In this document: in pieces, positions 52,977-59,283 of the stretch
Layout of the letters: the number at the start of each line of letters is the position of its first letter
Position numbering within the stretch: position 1 is the first letter of the stretch
NCBI GenBank assembly: GCA_022792535.1
Contig: JAAWBG010000050.1
Location: 1 to 59,283, forward strand
Direction: 5' to 3'
Length of the DNA: 59,283 nt
Source of the DNA: Lachnospiraceae bacterium
GTDB taxonomy: Bacteria > Bacillota > Clostridia > Lachnospirales > Lachnospiraceae
Translations under genes and position numbers: made by a program
The notes under the pieces: generated by a model
Told to the model about the DNA's origin: nothing
Database searches by the model: none
The model's input: the letters and a program-made list of their open reading frames with translations, nothing else

Positions 52977-54323
52977 TCAGATAATCTCCTTGGTCTTCCA
53001 TCCTCCCTGGAAATACCGGAACACTGCGATCAAAAGTCCCACTGCCCATCCGGCGGGATTTGCCCACATAATGATCATACCTTGCGTGGCGTCTGCCAGA
53101 GCATAGGTCAATCCTACCCGGACCAGCAGAATACACAGACTGCAGGATAAAAACCAGCCCATATCCGCGGCTCCCCGCAAGACACCATTGCTGACGTTCA
53201 TCAGGCCCATCATAAAATAAAACAGCGAAACCGTACTCAAATACTGCGCTCCAATAGAGATGGCTTCCTGGCTGGATGCGGAATCTAAAAACATACCTAC
53301 AAATCCATTTCCAGCAAAATGCAGAATCACTGCAATGGTAAGTCCAATTCCTGCCGCCATAACCAGACAGCTCCGATATCCCTGACTGATCCGGTCTAAC
53401 TTCTTCGCTCCCATATTTTGAGCCACATAAGTGGAAGCTGCATTTCCCACCGCCACCATAGGCACAATGGCAATTCCGTCAATTTTCGTGGCCGCTGTAT
53501 AGCCAGCTAAAAAGGTGGAGCCAAACCGATTGACCACAGACTGTATCAACACCATGCCGATCGATACAATTGACTGCTGTACAATGGTAGGAATGGCCAC
53601 CTTTACCATATTTTTCAGCATATTTTGATCAAACCGCTCATACTGCCCCGTCTCGATTCCCTTTAATTTTTTCATCAAAAATGCAAAGGACAGAACCGCC
53701 GAGATTCCCTGGGCAATCAAAGTAGCCCAGGCCACCCCCGGAACTCCCATCTGAAGTTCCGTCACAAAATACAGATCCAGCCCGATATTCAGCAAGGAAG
53801 AAAAAATCAGAAACATCAAGGGTTTCTTAGAATCTCCCAGGGCATTGAAAATCGCAGAGAAGGCATTGTACAAAAATAAAAATACAAAGCCAAAAAAATA
53901 AATCTGCATATAAGCCGCCGCATCCTCAAAAATATTCTCCGGCGTTCCCATCAGCCTCATCAAACTTCTGTTAATCAACAGCCCCAAAACGCTTAAAAAA
54001 ACGCTGAATCCCAAAATAGACAATAAAGCTGTGGAAATTGCCGTCTTCATCTTTTCTAACTGCTTTGCCCCAAATAACTGAGAGATCACTACGGAGCAGC
54101 CAATTCCTGTTCCTATAGCCACCATAACAAACAGCATTGTGATCGCGGTGGAAGCTCCCACCGCCGCCAATGCCTCTTCTCCTACCACATTTCCCACAAT
54201 CACAGAATCTATAATATTGTAAAACTGCTGAAACAGATTTCCCGCCACCATAGGCAGTGCAAATCCAATCAGAGCTTTTGTAGGATTCCCTGTTACCATA
54301 CTGCCTTTCATTTGTTCTGCCAT
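52977..54323 (-). CDS. MATE-family efflux transporter
   Basis: 448 residues from the ATG at 54321-54323 (AGGAGG upstream); the in-frame start at 54404 would add 27 basic residues and is rejected. Twelve hydrophobic helices are visible. MATE signatures are PTKALIGFALPMVAGNLFQQ, FYNIIDSVIVGNVVGEEALA, and in the second half KVAIPTIVQQSIVSIGMVLI. It exports drugs or metabolites in exchange for Na+ or H+; the substrate cannot be named. The stop is followed by a 112-bp gap without clear features. Confidence 0.93.
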   Translation of the reverse strand: MAEQMKGSMVTGNPTKALIGFALPMVAGNLFQQFYNIIDSVIVGNVVGEEALAAVGASTAITMLFVMVAIGTGIGCSVVISQLFGAKQLEKMKTAISTALLSILGFSVFLSVLGLLINRSLMRLMGTPENIFEDAAAYMQIYFFGFVFLFLYNAFSAIFNALGDSKKPLMFLIFSSLLNIGLDLYFVTELQMGVPGVAWATLIAQGISAVLSFAFLMKKLKGIETGQYERFDQNMLKNMVKVAIPTIVQQSIVSIGMVLIQSVVNRFGSTFLAGYTAATKIDGIAIVPMVAVGNAASTYVAQNMGAKKLDRISQGYRSCLVMAAGIGLTIAVILHFAGNGFVGMFLDSASSQEAISIGAQYLSTVSLFYFMMGLMNVSNGVLRGAADMGWFLSCSLCILLVRVGLTYALADATQGMIIMWANPAGWAVGLLIAVFRYFQGGWKTKEII

Positions 54324-54458
54324 AATCTCTGCGCCTCCTGTCCTTTTATTGAAAGAGATCCTTTGAGATCTTTTTCTAATGTTATTTTTTGACATTAACA
54401 GCACTATTATAGCAGTCTAAATGGAAACAAATCAAGATGTTTTTCCATTTGCACCTAG

Positions 54459-54539
54459 TACAGCTCAGTCATATTCAACATCAAGTCCACATTCATGCAA
54501 GCATGATTCGGACTTGATGTTGAATATGACTGAGCTGTA
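54459..54539. repeat. Inverted repeat with 30-bp perfect arms
   Basis: 54459-54488 is the exact reverse complement of 54510-54539, with a 21-nt loop. It lies in the divergent gap between the MATE gene and htpG, upstream of the CIRCE element. No T run follows the stem. Sequence is unlike the other repeats of the window. Confidence 0.85.
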
Positions 54540-54601
54540 ACAGTTTATAAACTTTTAATAATTCTTCAAACCTTTGATTTTACTGGATTTTCCGCGTTTT
54601 G

Positions 54602-54628
54602 TTAGCACTCATTTCAAAAGAGTGCTAA
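54602..54628. promoter_or_regulatory. CIRCE element (HrcA operator) upstream of htpG
   Basis: TTAGCACTC (54602-54610), nine bases, GAGTGCTAA (54620-54628): a perfect match to the CIRCE consensus. It ends 7 bp before the -35 of the htpG promoter, so HrcA would repress htpG until heat or misfolding stress. Confidence 0.95.
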
Positions 54629-54635
54629 TTTTCTA

Positions 54636-54664
54636 TTGACTTTTAAAAAAAGGGGGATTACAAT
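54636..54664 (+). promoter_or_regulatory. Sigma-A promoter for htpG
   Basis: TTGACT (54636-54641), a 17-bp spacer and TACAAT (54659-54664), right after the CIRCE element. Confidence 0.75.
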
Positions 54665-54712
54665 CTTCTTTAGATTGAGACAACCGGATTATTGAAAAGG
54701 AGTGTAGTGATT

Positions 54713-56800
54713 ATGAGCAACAAACATGGAAATCTTTCCATTAACAGCGACAATATTTTCCCAATTATAAAAAAATGGCTGTATTCAGACCATGATATTT
54801 TTTATCGTGAGTTGATCTCCAATGGATGCGACGCCATCACCAAATTGAAAAAATTAGATTTGATGGGCGAGTACGATCTCCCTCAGGATTTTGAGCCTAA
54901 GATCCAGGTTCTGGTGAATCCAGAAGAAAAATCTTTAAAATTCATTGACAACGGTCTTGGCATGACTGCCGGCGAGGTGGAAGAATACATCAACCAGATC
55001 GCCTTTTCCGGCGCCACCGATTTCCTGGAAAAATATAAGGACAAGGCAAGCGAGGAACAGATCATCGGCCATTTCGGTCTGGGCTTTTACTCTGCTTTTA
55101 TGGTAGCCGACGAGGTACACATCGACTCTCTCTCTTATCAGAAAGACGCGGTACCTGTTCACTGGGAATGTGACGGCGGAACGGAATTTGACATGTCTGA
55201 CGGTAACAAAGACACCGTCGGCACTGAGATCACCCTGTTTCTCAATGAAGACTGTCTGGAATTTGCCAATGAGTACCGGGCAAGAGAAGTGATCGAAAAA
55301 TACTGTTCCTTTATGCCCACTCCTATTTTCCTGAAAAAAGAAAATGCAGAGACGGAGTATGAGACGATTCCTGCAGAGGAAGTGACAGAAAAAGACACAG
55401 TTGTGGAAACCATTGTGGAAGAAGCCAAATTCGAGGAGCAGGAAAATGAAGACGGAACCAAGGAACAAGTGGAAGTGTCGCCTCGGACAGAGAAAGCTAA
55501 GATTATCAAACGCCCTGTGGCTTTAAACGATATTCATCCTCTCTGGGGAAAACATCCCAACGAGTGCACCGATGAAGAATACAAAACATTTTATCGGAAA
55601 GTATTCCAGGATTACAAGGAGCCTCTGTTCTGGATTCATCTGAACATGGACTATCCTTTCAACCTGAAAGGCATTCTGTACTTCCCTAAGATCAACACTG
55701 AGTACGATTCCATTGAAGGCACCATCAAATTATATAACAACCAGGTCTTTATCGCTGACAATATCAAGGAAGTCATTCCTGAATTCCTGATGCTGTTAAA
55801 AGGCGTTATCGACTGCCCGGACCTGCCTTTGAACGTATCCAGAAGCGCTCTGCAGAATGACGGTTTCGTACAGAAAATTTCTGACTACATTACGAAAAAA
55901 GTGGCGGACAAGTTAAGCGGCATGTGTAAGACCGACAAGGAAGCTTACGAAAAATACTGGGATGATATCAGCCCCTTTATCAAATTCGGCTGCCTGAAAG
56001 ACGAAAAATTCTGCGACAAAATGAACGATTACATCCTGTTTAAGAATCTGGAAGACAAATATCTCACTCTCCCAGAATGCCTGAAAACAGAGGATGAAAA
56101 AACTGAGGGTGAAAAAGATGCTGAGACAGACAGCCCCGTTGAATCTCCTGATACTCCAGACAGCGAAAACCTGGACGCTGAGGCAGAGGAAAAAGATACC
56201 CGCAAACCTGTCTACTATGTAACAGACGTGCAGCAGCAGGGACAGTATATCAAAATGTTCAAAGAACAGAACATGGATGCAGTAATCTTAGACCACAACA
56301 TTGACACCTCTTTCATCACACAGTTAGAGCGCAGAAATGAAAAGATCAAATTTGTCCGCATTGACGCAGATTTGACAGAATCTTTGAAGGAAGAAGTTTC
56401 CGAAGAAGACTTAAAAGAGGCCAAAGACAATCTGACTGAAACATTCCAAAAAGCCTTAGGAAATGAGAACCTGAAGGTATCTGTGGAAAAATTGAAAAAT
56501 GCAGACATTTCTTCTGTGATCACCTTGTCTGAAGAAGGACGCCGGATGCAGGATATGATGAAGATGTATGGTATGGCAGGCATGGATCCCTCTATGTTCG
56601 GCGGCGATCAGACTCTTGTGTTAAATGCAAATAACACATTGGTTCAGTATATCTTAGACAACAAAGATTCTGAACATGTGCCATTGTTCTGCCAGCAGCT
56701 CTATGATCTTGCCCTTCTGAGCAATCACCCATTGTCCACCGAGGCTATGAGTAAATTCGTGACAAGAAGCAATCAGATCATGCTGCTGCTTGCAAAATAG
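54713..56800 (+). CDS. htpG: Hsp90-type chaperone HtpG
   Basis: 695 residues from the ATG at 54713 (AAGGAG upstream); the in-frame TTG at 54692 is rejected. The GHKL ATPase domain shows YSDHDIFYRELISNGCDAIT, KFIDNGLGMTAGEVEEYINQ and HFGLGFYSAFMVAD. The middle domain has PFNLKGILYFPK and LPLNVSRSALQ. Two acidic stretches, about residues 235-262 and 462-500, are longer than in E. coli HtpG; the second is rich in E, D, T and P and may act as a flexible linker. HtpG folds and remodels client proteins. CIRCE control is predicted here, unlike B. subtilis htpG. Confidence 0.96.
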   Translation: MSNKHGNLSINSDNIFPIIKKWLYSDHDIFYRELISNGCDAITKLKKLDLMGEYDLPQDFEPKIQVLVNPEEKSLKFIDNGLGMTAGEVEEYINQIAFSGATDFLEKYKDKASEEQIIGHFGLGFYSAFMVADEVHIDSLSYQKDAVPVHWECDGGTEFDMSDGNKDTVGTEITLFLNEDCLEFANEYRAREVIEKYCSFMPTPIFLKKENAETEYETIPAEEVTEKDTVVETIVEEAKFEEQENEDGTKEQVEVSPRTEKAKIIKRPVALNDIHPLWGKHPNECTDEEYKTFYRKVFQDYKEPLFWIHLNMDYPFNLKGILYFPKINTEYDSIEGTIKLYNNQVFIADNIKEVIPEFLMLLKGVIDCPDLPLNVSRSALQNDGFVQKISDYITKKVADKLSGMCKTDKEAYEKYWDDISPFIKFGCLKDEKFCDKMNDYILFKNLEDKYLTLPECLKTEDEKTEGEKDAETDSPVESPDTPDSENLDAEAEEKDTRKPVYYVTDVQQQGQYIKMFKEQNMDAVILDHNIDTSFITQLERRNEKIKFVRIDADLTESLKEEVSEEDLKEAKDNLTETFQKALGNENLKVSVEKLKNADISSVITLSEEGRRMQDMMKMYGMAGMDPSMFGGDQTLVLNANNTLVQYILDNKDSEHVPLFCQQLYDLALLSNHPLSTEAMSKFVTRSNQIMLLLAK

Positions 56801-56806
56801 AATAAG

Positions 56807-56847
56807 AAAAGCGTTTCTGGCGTAAAGGACAGCCAGAAACGCTTTTT
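56807..56847 (+). terminator. Terminator after htpG
   Basis: AAAAGCGTTTCTGGC (56807-56821) pairs with GCCAGAAACGCTTTT (56832-56846) around a 10-nt loop, with T after the stem. The stem begins 7 nt after the stop codon. Confidence 0.92.
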
Positions 56848-56960
56848 CTGTCTTCTGAATCTTTCTGATTACCTTCGGATATTTTGACCATCAAATTATA
56901 TATAGAAATTCTTTTTTTCAGAATAAATCCTCTTCTCTCTCCTTCCTTCTGAAAAAGGGA

Positions 56961-56989
56961 TTGCATTCCGCAAAAATATCAAATATAAT
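56961..56989 (+). promoter_or_regulatory. Promoter for the EAL gene
   Basis: TTGCAT (56961-56966), a 17-bp spacer and a perfect TATAAT (56984-56989), about 50 nt before the start codon. Confidence 0.65.
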
Positions 56990-57043
56990 AATATTAATAA
57001 GTAAGTACACGAAAGAACAGCTTCTCGCAGGGAGGAAATGGAA

Positions 57044-58708
57044 TTGAATCAAGATTTTCAGGAAATTACCGTAGAACAGCTCAGCAGGGTTATTGATTTA
57101 CTGCACCCATGCATGGATGACTACCTTTATGTATATGATTTTATCAACGACTTTTACTATATCTCTCCACACGCCAAGAAACGTTTCTCTATTCCGGACA
57201 ATACTTTTCACGATGTTGTGCGCACCCACGAACTGTTTGTATATCCTTCAGACATTGGGATGCTGCAGGAGGATCTGAATGCATTGCTGGCTGGTGAACG
57301 AAGTTTTCACAATCTGGAATACCGCTGGCTGGATTTAGAAAGACAGCCGGTATGGATCAACTGCCGGGGCTATGTGGTACGCAGTAAAGAAAAAGCCTTG
57401 TATATGGTCGGATGTATCAATGAGATCGGCGCAAAGCAAAAGGCGGACAATGTCAGCGGCCTCCTTGGTTCTTCCAGCCTGCAATCCTTTCTCTACAAAA
57501 TTTCCGCTCCCTTTCCATCGGGATTTTTCCTACGTCTTGGATTAGATGATTTTAAAGAAATCAACGAAAAGCTGGGCATTGAATACGGTGATATGATACT
57601 GCGTCAGACTGCAGAATGCATTTCTAAATGCATCTCCTCTGAGCAAAAACTTTACCGGGTAGTGGCAGATGAATTCTTGATTTTGGATTTTCACGGCGGA
57701 ACATACAAGGAAGCCGGCAGACTATATAAAACGATTCAGCAGCAGATTGTAAGATTTGTGGAATCCAACCATTACGAAGCTGTATTTACCATTTCCGGCG
57801 GCATTTTGGAAACGGAGCAGATTACAGATCATACCTTTACCAACATAATGAAACTGTCTGAATTTTCTTTGAACGAGGCAAAGCGCCAGGGAAAGAACCG
57901 ATGCTACCGCTTCCATGGAAAGGATTATGAACAATTTTTAAAACGCAAAAAATTGACTCAATTTTTAAGACAGGCTGTCTACAATGACTGCCGCGGGTTT
58001 GAAGCCTATTTTCAGCCTCTATTTCATGCGGGCACTAATATGCTGTACGGTGCAGAAGCCTTGATGCGCTTCCACTCTCCTGAAGGAACCATGATCTCTC
58101 CCGGAGAATTTATTCCCATTCTGGAGGAAACCGGCCTGATCATCCCTGTAGGCCGCTGGATGTTACAACAGTCTTTAGCCGCCTGCAAAAAAATTGTGGC
58201 GCAGATTCCTGATTTTCGTATCAGCATCAACGTTTCCTATGTTCAGGTAATCAAAAGCGATATTATCAATGAGATTGTATCTGCGGCTGCCAGCCAGGAA
58301 GTTTCTCCATCCAATGTGATTGTGGAGCTGACGGAAAGCGGACTTTTAGAATCCAATCCCCATTTTACCCGGCTTCTGAAAAAGTTAAAGGAAAATGGCA
58401 TCCGGCTGGCCTTAGACGACTTTGGAACCGGCTATTCCAACTTCCACTATCTTAACGACCTGCGTCCGGATATTATCAAGATTGACCGCTCCTTTACCGC
58501 CAAAGCCCTGGCCAACGACTATGAATACAATCTTTTGGACCTGATCAGCGGCATGGTACATACCCTGAACCTGAATGTCTGTGTGGAAGGAATTGAAACA
58601 GAGGAGGAACGAAACCGCATTCAAAACCTCTCTCCTGACTATATTCAGGGATTTTATTTTGGAAAGCCCTGTCCTTATCAGCAGTTTACCGAGCAGTTTG
58701 TGAAATAG
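57044..58708 (+). CDS. EAL-domain c-di-GMP phosphodiesterase with degenerate GGDEF domain
   Basis: 554 residues if the TTG at 57044 is used: GGAGG (57031-57035) is 8 nt from TTG but only 2 nt from the ATG at 57038. The N-terminal ~130 residues look PAS-like (YVYDFINDFYYISPHAKKRF; LEYRWLDLERQPVWINCRGY). A GGDEF-type domain follows (LRLGLDDFKEINEKLGIEYG), but the signature is RVVADEF, so synthesis of c-di-GMP is unlikely. The EAL domain is intact: YGAEALMRF, SINVSYVQ, VELTESGL, LALDDFGTGYSN, IIKIDRSF, CVEGIETEEE and IQGFYFGKP. It should hydrolyse c-di-GMP, perhaps controlled by the PAS and GGDEF parts. No membrane segment. Confidence 0.92.
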   Translation: MNQDFQEITVEQLSRVIDLLHPCMDDYLYVYDFINDFYYISPHAKKRFSIPDNTFHDVVRTHELFVYPSDIGMLQEDLNALLAGERSFHNLEYRWLDLERQPVWINCRGYVVRSKEKALYMVGCINEIGAKQKADNVSGLLGSSSLQSFLYKISAPFPSGFFLRLGLDDFKEINEKLGIEYGDMILRQTAECISKCISSEQKLYRVVADEFLILDFHGGTYKEAGRLYKTIQQQIVRFVESNHYEAVFTISGGILETEQITDHTFTNIMKLSEFSLNEAKRQGKNRCYRFHGKDYEQFLKRKKLTQFLRQAVYNDCRGFEAYFQPLFHAGTNMLYGAEALMRFHSPEGTMISPGEFIPILEETGLIIPVGRWMLQQSLAACKKIVAQIPDFRISINVSYVQVIKSDIINEIVSAAASQEVSPSNVIVELTESGLLESNPHFTRLLKKLKENGIRLALDDFGTGYSNFHYLNDLRPDIIKIDRSFTAKALANDYEYNLLDLISGMVHTLNLNVCVEGIETEEERNRIQNLSPDYIQGFYFGKPCPYQQFTEQFVK

Positions 58709-58730
58709 AGAGCAATCTTTTATCAATATT

Positions 58731-58766
58731 GCTTCCGCGACATCATTCTTTTCCGCAGTGTGAGAA
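58731..58766. repeat. Dispersed repeat module B, shortened copy 3
   Basis: GCTTCCGCG and TTCTTTTCCGC-AGTG match module B copies at 46184 and 51562, with a deletion in the CCGCCGC part and several changes. Confidence 0.5.
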
Positions 58767-58800
58767 CAAAGCGGACAGGTCCGCTTCAACTCCCTGAATC
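58763..58800. repeat. Repeat module Z, copy 2
   Basis: 33 of 38 bases match 52254-52291. Here AAGCGGAC/GTCCGCTT pairs perfectly, whereas the copy in the DUF952 gene has lost part of the pairing. A CCCTCA/TGAGGG hairpin (58800-58815) follows. Confidence 0.8.
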
Positions 58801-58829
58801 CCTCACTCATGAGGGACCTGGACGGTTTG

Positions 58830-58882
58830 CTGCGCCGAGCACAATTGCGAAGCAATATTTTACCTCTTGTGCGAGTGCGCAT
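58830..58882. repeat. Structured module X, copy 2
   Basis: On minus: stem GCACAA/TTGTGC, bulge GAGGTAAAATA, apical TTGC-TTC-GCAA, flanks ATGCGC and GGCGCAG. Same plan as 51403-51458 with compensating stem changes. Confidence 0.65.
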
Positions 58883-58886
58883 ATTA

Positions 58887-58951
58887 TTTTTATCTTATAG
58901 GAATATACTTTCACGCTTTAGCGGGACAAGGTCTTTCCTATAAGATAAAAA
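58887..58951. repeat. Structured module Y, copy 2 (ends at tRNA-Gly)
   Basis: Perfect 17-bp arms 58887-58903 and 58935-58951 enclose the conserved core. On minus the right arm starts with a T run directly after the tRNA-Gly 3' end, so this copy may also serve as the tRNA terminator. Confidence 0.7.
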
Positions 58952-59022
58952 AGCAGATAACGGGAGTCGAACCCGCCTTTCCAGCTTGGGAAGCTAGCGT
59001 TCTACCGATGAACCATATCTGC
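58952..59022 (-). tRNA. tRNA-Gly (anticodon CCC)
   Basis: 71 nt without encoded CCA. Acceptor stem GCAGATA/TATCTGC, T discriminator, T arm GGCGGGTTCGACTCCCGTT, anticodon loop TTCCCAA in a CTAGC/GCTGG stem. Reads GGG codons. Upstream (59035-59079) is a GTAAGCATT/AATGCTTAC inverted repeat of unknown use. Confidence 0.93.
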
Positions 59023-59130
59023 TAATATAAATCCGTAAGCATTTTCTAATCAACAATATGGCCTGATTCCAATGCTTACAAATATTATCCCACACTCAGT
59101 CTGAAATTTCAAGACTCTGACACTATATTT

Positions 59131-59159
59131 AAAAAATCTGAACGATATGTTCAGATTTT
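59131..59159 (-). terminator. Terminator after tRNA-Leu
   Basis: AAAATCTGAAC (59133-59143) and GTTCAGATTTT (59149-59159), an 11-bp stem with loop GATAT; on minus it ends in six T. It begins 7 nt after the tRNA-Leu 3' end. Confidence 0.85.
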
Positions 59160-59166
59160 CTCAAAA

Positions 59167-59250
59167 TGCCGGCGACCGGAATCGAACCGGTACGATGTTG
59201 CCACCACAGGATTTTAAGTCCTGCGCGTCTGCCAGTTCCGCCACGCCGGC
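59167..59250 (-). tRNA. tRNA-Leu (anticodon UAA)
   Basis: 84 nt, class II with a long variable arm. Acceptor GCCGGCG/CGCCGGC with A discriminator, anticodon loop CTTAAAA in a CAGGA/TCCTG stem, T arm ACCGGTTCGATTCCGGT. Confidence 0.95.
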
Positions 59251-59255
59251 ACAAA

Positions 59256-59283
59256 TGGGACCTACAGGGCTCGAACCTGTGAC
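59256..59283 (-). tRNA. 3' end of a further tRNA (cut by window edge)
   Basis: 28 nt are present: T arm CAGGTTCGAGCCCTG and acceptor strand AGGTCCC with A discriminator. The anticodon is outside the window, so identity is open. It lies 5 nt from tRNA-Leu on the same strand and is probably co-transcribed. Confidence 0.8.

Overview
The window reads as chromosomal DNA from an anaerobic, spore-forming Firmicute of the Lachnospiraceae type. Evidence for this: the gene order comEA, comEC, holA, rpsT, gpr, spoIIP, lepA, hemW is the classical Firmicute order; gpr, spoIIP and a GerMN lipoprotein point to sporulation; an [FeFe] hydrogenase operon and a giant 2-hydroxyacyl-CoA dehydratase activator-like protein point to strict anaerobiosis. 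SD sequences are strong, and several genes appear to start with TTG or GTG. No insertion sequence, prophage or CRISPR array was seen. Genus cannot be decided from the sequence alone.

Layout. 1-4155 (minus): the 5' part of carB, then asd, argH and queH. 4156-5472: a gene-poor stretch with a perfect 28-bp palindrome and a probably broken gene of an unassigned family. 5469-14653 (minus): a hypothetical gene, a LytTR/GHKL two-component pair, hemW, a chemoreceptor, a BMP-family lipoprotein and lepA; the chemoreceptor and lipoprotein sit between lepA and hemW, which are neighbours in many Firmicutes. 14914-26021: corA-like, spoIIP, gpr, rpsT (the only plus-strand gene here), holA, comEC, a GerMN lipoprotein, a PhoP/PhoR-like pair and a ComEA-like lipoprotein. 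26179-28458: a small DMT-type membrane protein and a hemerythrin protein carrying two nearly identical receiver domains. 28660-35245: the arginine cluster argC-(GNAT)-argJ-argB-argD facing argG, with ArgR-type boxes over both promoters. 35331-40573: a MORN lipoprotein, DUF2225, glnS, a rhomboid-like membrane protein and a LysM protein. 40859-46160 (plus): the 1423-residue activator-like protein and a DUF4097 protein. 46248-51351 (minus): nuoE-nuoF-hydA hydrogenase genes followed by a second hemerythrin protein. 51914-58708: DUF952, Uma2, MATE, htpG under a perfect CIRCE element, and an EAL protein with a degenerate GGDEF domain. The end holds tRNA-Gly(CCC), tRNA-Leu(UAA) and the edge of a third tRNA, all on minus.

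The least ordinary content is intergenic. Several gaps hold hairpin-rich, modular dispersed repeats. Two copies of a two-module element (51403-51532 and 58830-58951) keep loop and bulge sequences while their stems change on both sides, which is what a conserved secondary structure looks like. One copy lies inside a predicted leader of about 360 nt for the hydrogenase operon, next to two terminator-shaped hairpins. A separate element at 39113-39246 can fold as a four-way junction. One repeat module also supplies the last codons of the DUF952 gene. Two paralogous hemerythrin proteins, one next to the hydrogenase, suggest an oxygen or redox sensing theme, but this is inference.
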